Source: an uncultured Oscillospiraceae bacterium
GTDB lineage: Bacteria; Bacillota; Clostridia; Oscillospirales; Oscillospiraceae
Assembly (NCBI GenBank): GCA_947627285.1
Contig: CANQVL010000001.1
Coordinates: 148,783 to 212,782 of the forward strand
Direction: 5' to 3'
DNA length: 64,000 bases
Shown: in pieces, positions 53,018 through 61,680 of the stretch
Position numbering within the stretch: position 1 is the stretch's first letter
Layout: every line of letters starts with the position of its first letter
The notes under the pieces: model-generated
Told to the model about the DNA's origin: nothing
The model's database searches: none
What the model saw: the letters and a program-made list of their open reading frames with translations, nothing else
Program-made: the position numbers and the translations under genes

Positions 53018-54772
53018 TCAGCCCTCCCTCTTATGTCCGCACTCAGGGCAGAATTTGCTGGTGATACCCTTGGCGCCGCACTCAGGGCAATCCCAGGTCT
53101 CGGCACTCGCGGGGCGTTTCGCGCCACACTCAGGGCAGAACTTTGACGTGATGCCCTTTGTCCCGCACTTCGGGCAATCCCAGGCGTCCGCCTTCATGGT
53201 GGGCTTCGGCTTGCCGCACTCCGGGCAGAATTTGGAGCGGATTCCCTTCTGCCCGCACTCACAATCCCAAAAATCAGGCGCGGGGGCGGCGTCGGGCTTG
53301 GTCCCCTCGGTGACGGCCTTGCCAATCTCGCTGCCGCCGCCCAGGATCGGCCCCATAGCGTCCTTGGTCATGCCGATGACGCCGCCCATTGCCCCCAGGG
53401 TCACGCCGAGGCTGGCGATGTCCCCAATGCCGCCACCGGAGCCGGAACCGGTGATACCGTTCTTCATGGCCTCCAATCCCACCTGACGGGCGGTCTCCTG
53501 CTGGTAGGTGTAGCCCTTCATCCGCATCTCCTCAGCCTCCGCCTGGGCCTGAAGCCGGTAAGCCTCCGCGGAGCCTTGGGCGGAGATGATCTTTATGCGG
53601 GCCTCGGTCTCGGCCTCAACCATCTTTCTGGCCTGAGCCGCCTCGGCCTCGCTCTTTTTGATCTGCTCCTGACGGACGAGAAGATACTGCTCGGCGTACT
53701 GCTCCTTCATGCGCCGGAAGTTGGGGTCGTCGTCGGGGGTGACTATCCGGGCCACATAGAACTCCGGCATTGTCAAGCCGTACTCCGCAAGTCCCGCGTT
53801 GATCCGCTCCCGGAGCGCCCCGGACAGCTCCATGAGGTGCGCGTCGATCTCCAGGACGCTGATGCCGCTGTCCCGGATGGCCTGTGCCAAGAAGCTTTTC
53901 ACCTGAGTCATGACCATGGCCCGGAAAAAGCCCTTGCCGCTGCCGACGCCCAGAAGCTCCGCCTGGCCCAGTCCGCCGGCGGTCCCCACCACCTTCAGCA
54001 GGAGCTTCCGGGAGTCCGTCACCCGGATGTTGAACTCCCCGCTGGCCCCCAGCTCCACATGGAGCCCCGAGGCCGGGTCAAAGAGCCGGACCTTGGAGTC
54101 CGTGCCCCACTTGATGCCCATTTGGGTAGCCATGTTTATGTAGTAGACCTCGGAGTGGAAGGTCCCCTCCGTGTCCGTGGGCAGCTTGTAGAGCTTCTCC
54201 ATTATGGGGAGCTGCTGTGTCTCCAGCGTGTACCGCCCCGCTCCGAACAGGTCCAGCGCCTGCCCGTCACGGAAGAAGATGGCCTCCTGGCTCTCGTGGA
54301 CGATGAGTTGGCTGCCCATGTTGAAGTCCTCGATGGGGTGCTTCCAGACAAGCGTCTCGTTGTCTCCCTCGTACTTGATGACGCTGGCAAGGCCGTCGCG
54401 CTTGATCTTCTCGCTCAAAAGCCGCTCCGCCACGTCGTTTTCAAAGTCGCACACGGGGCAGACATATGTGGCCGTCCCCCTGGCGACCTCCAGCCGCACA
54501 CCGCACTGGGCGCAGGAGAACTCCTCTAATTTCACGTTGTCCGCCAGGGTGTTGATGGGCTCGCGGCACACGGGGCACAGGGCCTTGTCGCCCTGGGCCT
54601 GGTCGTAGACCACCGTGTTGCCGCAGTGCGGGCAGACGCGGCTTGCCAGCCTGTCCGTGCGGACGTTGATGGTGTACCCGCAGGAGCAGTCGATTTTCTT
54701 TCGAGAGAAGAAACCAGTCTTGGCCTCCGCATATCTCCCACAACAGGGACATTCAATTACAAACTTGGCCAT
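53018..54772 (-). CDS. Zinc-ribbon and SPFH-domain protein (YdjI-like core)
   Basis: A 584-residue protein. Residues 1-115 hold about four CxxC pairs forming zinc ribbons (CPCCGRYAE, CPHCGNTVV, CPVCREPI, CAQCGVRLE, CPVCDFEN). Residues about 130-370 are an SPFH/band-7-like domain (VWKHPIEDFNMGSQLIVHESQEAIFF, GRYTLETQQLPIMEKLYKLP). A helical Ala/Glu stretch of about 100 residues and a glycine-rich segment follow, then three zinc ribbons of the form CGTKGITSKFCPECGAK. YdjI-like SPFH proteins organise membrane patches in Bacillus. Here the protein lies between a small membrane protein and the TIR protein, so a scaffold role in the same complex is plausible. Confidence 0.82.
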   Translation of the reverse strand: MAKFVIECPCCGRYAEAKTGFFSRKKIDCSCGYTINVRTDRLASRVCPHCGNTVVYDQAQGDKALCPVCREPINTLADNVKLEEFSCAQCGVRLEVARGTATYVCPVCDFENDVAERLLSEKIKRDGLASVIKYEGDNETLVWKHPIEDFNMGSQLIVHESQEAIFFRDGQALDLFGAGRYTLETQQLPIMEKLYKLPTDTEGTFHSEVYYINMATQMGIKWGTDSKVRLFDPASGLHVELGASGEFNIRVTDSRKLLLKVVGTAGGLGQAELLGVGSGKGFFRAMVMTQVKSFLAQAIRDSGISVLEIDAHLMELSGALRERINAGLAEYGLTMPEFYVARIVTPDDDPNFRRMKEQYAEQYLLVRQEQIKKSEAEAAQARKMVEAETEARIKIISAQGSAEAYRLQAQAEAEEMRMKGYTYQQETARQVGLEAMKNGITGSGSGGGIGDIASLGVTLGAMGGVIGMTKDAMGPILGGGSEIGKAVTEGTKPDAAPAPDFWDCECGQKGIRSKFCPECGKPKPTMKADAWDCPKCGTKGITSKFCPECGAKRPASAETWDCPECGAKGITSKFCPECGHKREG

Positions 54773-54842
54773 TTAATTAGTCCTCCTTTATATTTTTATG
54801 TATGTCTCCTTTTGTAAAGCCTCGCTTCTCAAAATAACCGGC

Positions 54843-57800
54843 TTACTTTGAAATATCGACCCACATCACCGGCAGTATCGATAATTTATCTGTTACATCG
54901 TGTCCATGTAGGGATGTTCCGAGATCGTAATATCCGCTGTTGGTGATCGTCCAAGCGGAAACTAGTTTTATCCCAAGAAACCTACGGCCCCATTCTTTGT
55001 CCATAGTGTAATCAGTATTTCTCAGCCACGCCTCATAATTGAGATTACCGTAATCAAATTTCAGATCACTTACATAACCCGAAAAATAATCAGTCTTGTC
55101 ATTTTTTCTATTTTTCGAGCGGCCATTATAATACTCTTCCAATTCAGAAAAACCGAGAATGAACACCTTATCTACCGTATTTTCGCCTCCAATATTTTTA
55201 TTTTTGAACTCTGATTGCTCTTCTGCTACATAAGGACTTAGTGAAGTAAATGTATTATCCAAGTGCGTTTCTACAATGCGGGATACCTCAAAATCCTTAA
55301 AAGCACTGGCCAAAAAAGATGAATTCAGATATTTTCTCAGGGAAGAATCAACCCAGGTCACTTCTTCCAAAGTTGAATTGTAGGGCATACTTAACAGGCA
55401 GTCGGTACATTGCAGGAATGCCTTTCCGTCACAGATGTCTATGACCTTCCATTTGATTGGCGAATTATTGAAAAATCCCCAATAGACGACATCTCCAACA
55501 TTTGAGTTGGTCAGCAGGTCCAATTCGGTCTGCTCAAGCAATGTTTTGCCTTTTTCAAATGAGTTCAGATCCCGCAGAATTGAGAATGCTTCGGAATAGT
55601 TCTCACTTTGAATTTTCTCCACTGCTTCCCCATAACGTTCTTCATCTATGCCTTGCTGACATTCGGCAATACGTTCGTTAATGTCGTCTTTGTAAGGTGA
55701 ATCAAATGCGCTTTTGGGCAATAGAGATGTGAATACATCTTTTGCCTCGGCATATCTCTCTTTTGATAAAAGATACTCACCTTTTTCATAGGTTACTTCA
55801 TTGACTCTCGCTGACGAATCACTATAATTTGATAAATCTTTAAATTCTTGAATAGCACTGTCGTAAGACCCAGCTTGAAAAAGCGCCTCAGCCTTTTCGT
55901 ATTTGGTTTGATTGATCCGGTCAGCGGCATCTTTATAATCGCCTAATTCCGTAAAAGTTTTGACCGCCCAATCAAATTGCCCTTCTGCAATCAGCGACTC
56001 AGCCTTTTCGTATTTGGCCTGCAAGACCCGAACCTGGGCATCGCTATAGTCGCCCAACTCCGAAAAAACTCGGATAGCCTCGTCAAATTGCGCTTCCTTT
56101 ATCAGCGCCTCGGCCTTTTCATATTTTGTCTGATTGACCCTGTCCGCCGCGTCCTTAAAGTCGCCAAGCTCCCCAAAAACCGAAACCGCCTCATCATAGT
56201 TCCCTTCGGCCAGCAGCGTCTTGGCGTCCTGATAACGGCTGGAATGAATAAAATATCGCACCGAAAAGACCGCAACAATGACGATTATGACTGCTACCAG
56301 GCCAATTCCAGAACAAATCAGGGCTTTTTTCACTGTCCGGCGGTGTTCCTCCTCGCGCTGGCGGTACTCCTCCTCGCGGCGCTCCGTTTCCTCCTGAAGC
56401 TTCCTGGCCCGGATCAACTCAAGGGCCTGCTGGCAGTTCTTCGCGCGCTTTGGGGCATCCTCATATGCGCCGACCCGGCCAAATGCCGCTGCGGCTTTCT
56501 CCAGCTTCGTGGCGGAATTCTCATGTTTTCCCTCTTCCTGGAGCCTGCACGCTGTCTCATAGGCGTCTTGACGCTGTTGAAACCGTTCATTGTACAGTTC
56601 GGCAGTCTTTTTGTCGGCCTCGTCGTTGAACTGGGCGAATTTCTGCTCGATGGCCTTCTTGTCGGCATCGCACCGGGCGGTGGCATCGCTGATCTTCCCA
56701 TCAAAGAAGGCTATCAGGCTTTTATATCCGTCCTCAAGTTCCTGCTTGTAGGTGCCGGCGGCGTACCTGCGCGCGCGGGTGATGTTCCGGTCGGAGCCCC
56801 ACCAGTCTTTTTCCTGCCTCTTGGCCTCCGTCCAGTGCTTTATCTCGGATTTGTACGACTCGCGGAAGGTGTAGATTTGCCGGATGGTGTCCTCGGAAAG
56901 ATAATTGGGGATCGTCCACTGCGCGGCGGCCTTATTCGCCCGCTTTTCGTCGGTGGTGATGAACAATTCCTCTTTTTCCACGCGCTGATATTTTTGCTTG
57001 CGTGTGTTGAGAAGCATTTTAAAGGTTTTTGCTTTCTGCTCCGCCAGCGCCTTGCCCATGTACGCCTCGGCGCACTCGGCGTCCTGGTTGAGGACCTGCT
57101 CGAAAAACTCGTCGGCTCTCTCCCAGTCCCCGTCCTCCAGAGCCATATAGCCACGCTTCAGAAGGGCCCTTATATTGCCGGACATCATCGGCTGCTCCGC
57201 CGCCGGGGCCGCCGCTGGCTCCGGCTTCTTGTCCGCGTCCAGGACCTTGGAGATGCCCCGGGTCAGGTCCTGGATGAAGCCGATCTTGGCCATGTCGTAG
57301 CTCTGCAGGACCGACAGCTGCTCCGGCATGTCGTAGGGGTCCATGTCGGCGTAGCAGGGGATCAGGAGCTTTTTCCTGTCCCGTTTCATGATTGCTAGGA
57401 ACCGGCTCCACTCGTTTTTGACCCACACGGCCTCCAGGTGCTCCCGGCGCGTCCCCACTACGATCATGACCTTGGCTGAGTTGAGGGCCGCGAATATGTA
57501 AGGCTCATACTGCTGTCCGGCCTTGTCCTCCAGGGTTATCCGGGCGAAGAACACCCGCCGCCCCTGGTCCGTGAGCTGGTAGTAGATCTCCTGCGCCCGC
57601 TGGGAATCGATGGTCCGCTGACCCCGGTCGTCCGTCTCCTTGTAGCAGATGAAGACGTCATAGGGCTTCTCGTTTTGCGAGAGCGTCAGGATGCCCCGCC
57701 GCACCTCCTCGATGACCTGGGCGTCGTGCTCATACTGCCGCTTTGCCACGGCGTCAGCGTGCTCGATGGCCGCCTTGGTGTCCACGTCCTCCAGGAAGAT

Positions 57801-58127
57801 GTCGAAGCTGGCCCGGTGGCAGGTGGGCATATACTCGCCGCTGGCCGGGTCCTTGACGTACTCGATACCGAACCGGCACAGCGCGCAGCACCAGTGGGCC
57901 TCGGCGTCGTCCTCGTTGTCCCGGACCAGGGATTCGTAGACCGTCAGCGCCTTGTCAAACTCCCCGATGCGCCGGAAGTGATTCCCCCGGTTGAACGCCG
58001 CCGCCCGCTGCTCGTCGTCCACCTTCGGCAGCGTCATCATGGACCCGCAAAACTCGCAGACCCCGAAGCTCTTGTCCGCGGAGAGCTCAATATCCCCTCC
58101 GCACATTTTGCATTTGATGATTGCCAT
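54843..58127 (-). CDS. Zinc-ribbon, TIR, TPR, transmembrane and DUF6273-like protein
   Basis: A 1094-residue protein with an unusual plan. A zinc ribbon (CKMCGGDIE...CEFCG, about 6-35) and short TPR helices come first. A TIR domain (about 152-290) opens with YDVFICYKETDD and has a candidate catalytic Glu in VKNEWSRF. A second helical/TPR region and a coiled coil rich in Glu/Arg follow, then one transmembrane helix near 612 (ICSGIGLVAVIIVIVAVFSV). Outside are five or so helical repeats of about 37 residues (YDEAVSVFGELGDFKDAADRV type) and a C-terminal DUF6273-like domain (about 877-1090; GDVVYWGFFNNSPIKWKVID). TIR domains often act as NADases in defence. The topology resembles a receptor. Confidence 0.82.
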   Translation of the reverse strand: MAIIKCKMCGGDIELSADKSFGVCEFCGSMMTLPKVDDEQRAAAFNRGNHFRRIGEFDKALTVYESLVRDNEDDAEAHWCCALCRFGIEYVKDPASGEYMPTCHRASFDIFLEDVDTKAAIEHADAVAKRQYEHDAQVIEEVRRGILTLSQNEKPYDVFICYKETDDRGQRTIDSQRAQEIYYQLTDQGRRVFFARITLEDKAGQQYEPYIFAALNSAKVMIVVGTRREHLEAVWVKNEWSRFLAIMKRDRKKLLIPCYADMDPYDMPEQLSVLQSYDMAKIGFIQDLTRGISKVLDADKKPEPAAAPAAEQPMMSGNIRALLKRGYMALEDGDWERADEFFEQVLNQDAECAEAYMGKALAEQKAKTFKMLLNTRKQKYQRVEKEELFITTDEKRANKAAAQWTIPNYLSEDTIRQIYTFRESYKSEIKHWTEAKRQEKDWWGSDRNITRARRYAAGTYKQELEDGYKSLIAFFDGKISDATARCDADKKAIEQKFAQFNDEADKKTAELYNERFQQRQDAYETACRLQEEGKHENSATKLEKAAAAFGRVGAYEDAPKRAKNCQQALELIRARKLQEETERREEEYRQREEEHRRTVKKALICSGIGLVAVIIVIVAVFSVRYFIHSSRYQDAKTLLAEGNYDEAVSVFGELGDFKDAADRVNQTKYEKAEALIKEAQFDEAIRVFSELGDYSDAQVRVLQAKYEKAESLIAEGQFDWAVKTFTELGDYKDAADRINQTKYEKAEALFQAGSYDSAIQEFKDLSNYSDSSARVNEVTYEKGEYLLSKERYAEAKDVFTSLLPKSAFDSPYKDDINERIAECQQGIDEERYGEAVEKIQSENYSEAFSILRDLNSFEKGKTLLEQTELDLLTNSNVGDVVYWGFFNNSPIKWKVIDICDGKAFLQCTDCLLSMPYNSTLEEVTWVDSSLRKYLNSSFLASAFKDFEVSRIVETHLDNTFTSLSPYVAEEQSEFKNKNIGGENTVDKVFILGFSELEEYYNGRSKNRKNDKTDYFSGYVSDLKFDYGNLNYEAWLRNTDYTMDKEWGRRFLGIKLVSAWTITNSGYYDLGTSLHGHDVTDKLSILPVMWVDISK
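55870..56210 (-). repeat. Coding repeats of about 111 bp in the TIR protein
   Basis: Three clear copies of a unit encoding KYEKAEALI...GxFDxAIxxFxELGDYxDAxxRV occur in tandem, with more diverged copies on the left down to about 55.6 kb. They encode helical repeats after the transmembrane helix. Confidence 0.75.
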
Positions 58128-58185
58128 TTCTATCCCTCATTTTATAAATTATATTTCTATTAGAGCGTCACTTTCTCGCTCTTTT

Positions 58186-59139
58186 TTATTTCCAACAATT
58201 ATTCCTTTTTTGGAGTTCCCGGCATATCTCATGAAATTTCTCATTTGTTTTCTCATTTTCGCTATTTCTTGCAGCTTCAACTAAATAGCGAAAAATTGGA
58301 TTTTCATTTCGGCTAAATAGCTCAAAGCTAATACTGAGCTTACTTTTTTGTATTTTAAGTTTTGAATCGTTCAATGTTTTACGTAATTCTTCTTCCTCTT
58401 GTTCAGTATAATTTGGAGCGAGCTTTATTGACAATCCACCATCAATTTCAAATTTACTTTTTGGAAGTGGGACTGCAATCCGCTCTGACGGTTTCTCTTT
58501 AAATATAAAAAGAATTCGGAATTCCTTTTCATAATACCAAGGATAGTCTTTTATGAAATAATTATCCTTTTGGAACAGCGTCAAAGATTCGTCACTTAAT
58601 TTGTAAGCGTTTCCTCTATATTTAACAATAGTCTCATTTTCGCCATTTTGTTTGTTTTGCTCTTCTTTGCAGTAATACACCCAGCCAGCTGATAATTCAA
58701 AGTCGGTTCCTTTGTTTAACGTAGTCTTTGTATCAATTTTACCATTTTCGTTTACGGGATAAGCAGATTTTATTCTGCCGAGAAAATCTTTCATCTTATT
58801 TACTGTCAGCCTAATACAAATTCCGTGTCCATCTATTCCCCCATATAGAAACCAAAGAGGAATATTCTCTGTATCTGAATGGCAGAAGCACAATGGAAAC
58901 ACATTTTCTGAATTGGCATGGAGTTCTTTTTCATGTATATCATTTGTCCCTGCAATTGAATTTAAGAAAAAGTAATTTCCCTCATTACCGTTATCTTTTA
59001 GTATAGCTTCAGCTGTATCTCTACTGCGATATGTACAAAAATGGCTATCGCCCCATGAGCCTTTATTATCACTATTTGTTCCTATAATGTTTAAATCTCT
59101 CAGTTCATTTGCGGAAATTAATGTTTTACTGTCACCCAT
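58186..59139 (-). CDS. DUF2971-like protein
   Basis: A 317-residue, AT-rich gene. The segments FCHSDTENIPLWFLYGGIDGHGICIRL and YYEKEFRILFIF resemble DUF2971 proteins, which are common in defence islands and of unknown activity (family match from memory). No membrane helix or signal peptide is visible. A weak purine-rich sequence precedes the ATG. It lies upstream of, and in the same orientation as, the TIR gene, with a 58-bp gap, and could be co-transcribed with it. Confidence 0.6.
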   Translation of the reverse strand: MGDSKTLISANELRDLNIIGTNSDNKGSWGDSHFCTYRSRDTAEAILKDNGNEGNYFFLNSIAGTNDIHEKELHANSENVFPLCFCHSDTENIPLWFLYGGIDGHGICIRLTVNKMKDFLGRIKSAYPVNENGKIDTKTTLNKGTDFELSAGWVYYCKEEQNKQNGENETIVKYRGNAYKLSDESLTLFQKDNYFIKDYPWYYEKEFRILFIFKEKPSERIAVPLPKSKFEIDGGLSIKLAPNYTEQEEEELRKTLNDSKLKIQKSKLSISFELFSRNENPIFRYLVEAARNSENEKTNEKFHEICRELQKRNNCWK

Positions 59140-59206
59140 ACCTATCCCACTTTCTGTATTTTGGAGAAATCCCTACAGCTAAAGTCCAATACATACTGGC
59201 TATCTA

Positions 59207-59425
59207 CTATTTTCCCTTCTGATCTGTGCTGTTGGTATTCAGCTGAATCACCATATGTTCTATCGCAAATTCGAGGCAAGTAGACATGATCTCATTCCGT
59301 GTCCGGCCAGTGCTCTCTGCAATATTGTCCAAATCCTTGACCATATCCTTCGGAATCCGCAACGTCACAACTGCTGAATCGCCTACATACCGCCGTTTTT
59401 TAATTTTTAAAACAGGTTCTTCCAT
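59207..59425 (-). CDS. Ribbon-helix-helix (CopG-like) regulator
   Basis: A 72-residue protein with an N-terminal beta strand and RHH core (SAVVTLRIPKDMVKDLDNIAESTGRTRNEIMSTCLEFAIEHM). Such proteins bind operator DNA as dimers. The ATG at 59425 has AAGGAGGG seven bases upstream; a longer frame from 59476 lacks one. No toxin gene is recognised next to it. It is positioned to regulate the DUF2971/TIR/SPFH genes downstream or its own operon. Confidence 0.75.
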   Translation of the reverse strand: MEEPVLKIKKRRYVGDSAVVTLRIPKDMVKDLDNIAESTGRTRNEIMSTCLEFAIEHMVIQLNTNSTDQKGK

Positions 59426-59567
59426 GGCGTTACCCTCCTTGTTTATAATCATAATACATTTGTAATCTATTTGCAATATGATTTGTCATTTTTTGCAGAA
59501 AAACAACATCCTGCCAGGGCAGGTAGGATTAAATCATTTCTTGCGGCAATATGGGATCGACCACAAG

Positions 59568-60541
59568 TCATTTCTTATACTTCTCCCTCAAGCTCACCTT
59601 CCCCTGCTTGGCGTCCAGCTCCCGCTCCTTCGCCGTGATTGTCCTCCATTGCGGGTTCTCCTCGCCGAGGTCGATGAACTGCATGGTCTCAAAATGACGC
59701 CAGGGGTCAAAGGAGATGTCGCGCGCCACAAACTCGTCCCAGGGGGAAGAGGGAAAGGCGTTTTTGAAGGGAGAACGGTTCCGGCTCGAGCTTGGCGTCC
59801 AGTCTTTTTGCAAGTACTCCCGCCGCTCCACTTGCGGTCACAGTAATCGGTTTTCTTGTTCGCCTTCGGGACGAAATAGCGCCAGCAATATTGGCATCTG
59901 GCGATGCGCTTACCGGAGCGTAAAACCGCGCAGAGCTCAAAGATATATAGCTCCATCAGAGATTTGATCTCGTGCTCGCTGCTACTTTTTTCTTCACTTC
60001 CGTCCACGGAAAAACCATAGTTTTTTAGTTGCGGATAGATGCCGACAGTGTGTTCCCAACGCTCCCGCTGCGTCATGCCCTCCGTGTTGCCGAAGCACAC
60101 CTCCATGACATTGCGCATCCGCACGCGGGTAAAGTACAACGTCCGCGCCGCGTTCATCATCCGCATACCGTTCTGGAGCAGGAACAAGGCGCTGCCGTCA
60201 TCCCTGTTCTCTGACGCTCTGTCCAACGCGGAGCGTGTAAAGAAATACGCTTCGGGAAAGTCCTCCCGAAAGCTGTCCGCCACGGCATAGCACTTGGCAA
60301 CCGCGTCTCGGTAGTACTGCTCCGAAACGTCCAGCGACTCCGCAAAGAGGCTGTGCATCTCAATCTCGTTGAGCTGCCGCATATATTCTTTGAGCGTCCT
60401 GTCCGTAAAACGGATCAGGTCATCGTGTGGTAATACCGTTTCGTCCAAAAGTAAAGTTCCGTCAAAATCCAATAACCGCTTTCGTATCATCCCGCCCGGC
60501 TCCTCCGTTACGGTGAGTCCGGGCGTTTTCTTTTCCTCCAT
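59568..60541 (-). pseudogene. Broken DUF6076-like zinc-finger protein gene
   Basis: The main frame starts at 60541 (ATG after TAGGAG). It gives about 240 plausible residues, ending in a zinc finger (CQYCWRYFVPKANKKTDYCDRKW...STCKKTGR). Downstream that frame turns into low-quality Pro/Ser/Arg sequence, while another frame (stop at 59568) gives a plausible tail (PWDEFVARDISFDPWRHFETMQF). A frameshift at about 59.75-59.82 kb is therefore likely. DUF6076 is my best family guess from the zinc-finger pattern. Such genes are frequent in clostridial mobile elements. Confidence 0.55.
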
Positions 60542-60687
60542 GTCGCTCCTACAAAAAAATTCTTTAAAAATCCTCAAAAAACTCAGAAACAGTCTCTGAA
60601 AGATCACTGCACTATGTAGAGAGCTCCGGGATTTTTGTAACATGAGATTGCGGGAAAGGAAAGTCCCGTAAAAACACGGAGGAACTG

Positions 60688-61018
60688 ATGAACGAACCCA
60701 TCCGGCCGCCCAACTTCATCGTGGACTCTCTGCTGTTCCAAGGTCTACACATCCTGGCGGGCGCGCCGAAGGTGGGGAAGTCATGGCTGGCGCTGTGGCT
60801 TGCCGTGACGGTTGCGAAGGGAGAGCCGGTGTGGGGGGATGAGCGTGAGGCAGGGCACAACGCTGTACCTCTGCCTTGAGGATTCCACTCTGCGGATACA
60901 GAACCGGCTCTTCGAGATCACCGAGGACGGTCCAGCCAACGTCCACTTCTGCACGGAGAGCAGCAGAGAAACGGAAGACGCGGACAAAATCGTGAAGTTT
61001 GAGATTATCAATAATTGA
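60688..61018 (+). pseudogene. Truncated, frameshifted AAA (RepA/AAA_25-like) ATPase gene
   Basis: CGGAGGAACTG precedes an ATG at 60688 that opens FIVDSLLFQGLHILAGAPKVGKSW, with a Walker A motif of the RepA/AAA_25 type. At a run of six G (60833-60838) the frame is lost; removing one G joins it to VRQGTTLYLCLEDSTLRIQNRLFEITEDG, the expected Walker B continuation. The joined product would be only about 110 residues, against roughly 300 for intact members, and it ends abruptly at 61018. It is a remnant of a replication or mobilisation helicase gene. Confidence 0.7.
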
Positions 61019-61111
61019 CGGGAACGAGCCGGGACAGCGGATAGGAACGCTCTGATTGATGCCAAAATCGCCGGGGCGTTTTCATTGGAATACAGATTTT
61101 TCCATGTCCTC

Positions 61112-61140
61112 TTGACAAAAGTTAAAACGTGTGATATTCT
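61112..61140 (+). promoter_or_regulatory. Promoter of the RHH gene
   Basis: TTGACA (61112-61117) and TATTCT (61135-61140) are 17 bp apart. An operator-like dyad begins three bases downstream. Confidence 0.75.
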
Positions 61141-61142
61141 AT

Positions 61143-61164
61143 ATATGCTCCAATTAGAGCATAT
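61143..61164. promoter_or_regulatory. Probable autoregulatory operator
   Basis: ATATGCTC and GAGCATAT are perfect 8-bp arms around CAATTA, covering the expected transcription start of the ribbon-helix-helix gene. RHH proteins usually bind such dyads, so self-repression is likely. Confidence 0.65.
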
Positions 61165-61185
61165 CATAAACAGGAGGGTTTATTC

Positions 61186-61578
61186 ATGGAAACAAGCGAA
61201 AAGGTGTCCGTCAACATGAACATCGCAACACTATCTCAAATTGACCTGCTGGTCGATAAAGGCTATTATTCCAACCGAAGCGATTTTATCAATCAGTCTG
61301 TGAGGCAAGCGCTTAATGAGAAGAAATCGATCATAGAAGAGACGAGCAGGCAGCAAAACGATCTGGATTTCAGATGGTTTATCGGTGTGATGTCTCTTGA
61401 AAAAGAAGAGCTGCTGAAAGCAAAAGGAAACCAGATCAAGTTAAAAATCAAGGGCTATGGGCTGTTGGGTATCGACAGCGCGCTTGATGACCTCGTGATT
61501 GAAAATGTTGAAAGCATCGCTGTTAAAGGCAAAGTTATATGTTCCGACATGATCAAGAAGCGTTTTAAGATACGGTGA
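61186..61578 (+). CDS. Ribbon-helix-helix protein with C-terminal beta domain
   Basis: A 130-residue protein. The first 45 residues form an RHH domain (EKVSVNMNIATLSQIDLLVDKGYYSNRSDFINQSVRQAL). The C-terminal part (about 60-130) is a small alpha/beta domain (QIKLKIKGYGLLGID, NVESIAVKGKVICSDMIKKRF). AGGAGGG precedes the ATG, with a strong promoter and operator before it. It is probably a transcription regulator. No antitoxin/toxin partner is obvious downstream. Confidence 0.78.
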   Translation: METSEKVSVNMNIATLSQIDLLVDKGYYSNRSDFINQSVRQALNEKKSIIEETSRQQNDLDFRWFIGVMSLEKEELLKAKGNQIKLKIKGYGLLGIDSALDDLVIENVESIAVKGKVICSDMIKKRFKIR

Positions 61579-61680
61579 AGGCCCTTCTTTACGGGCAGTA
61601 GATTTCTTCACATTTGGGTGGTATAATATCAATGTCGGGGACGACTGCCCGGCAAATCTTAGGCTATGGAGGAACCGGGT

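Noticed and set aside
52321..58127. Thoeris defence system
   Set aside because: A TIR domain is present, but there is no ThsA-type SLOG/SIR2 effector, and the protein has a transmembrane receptor-like plan.
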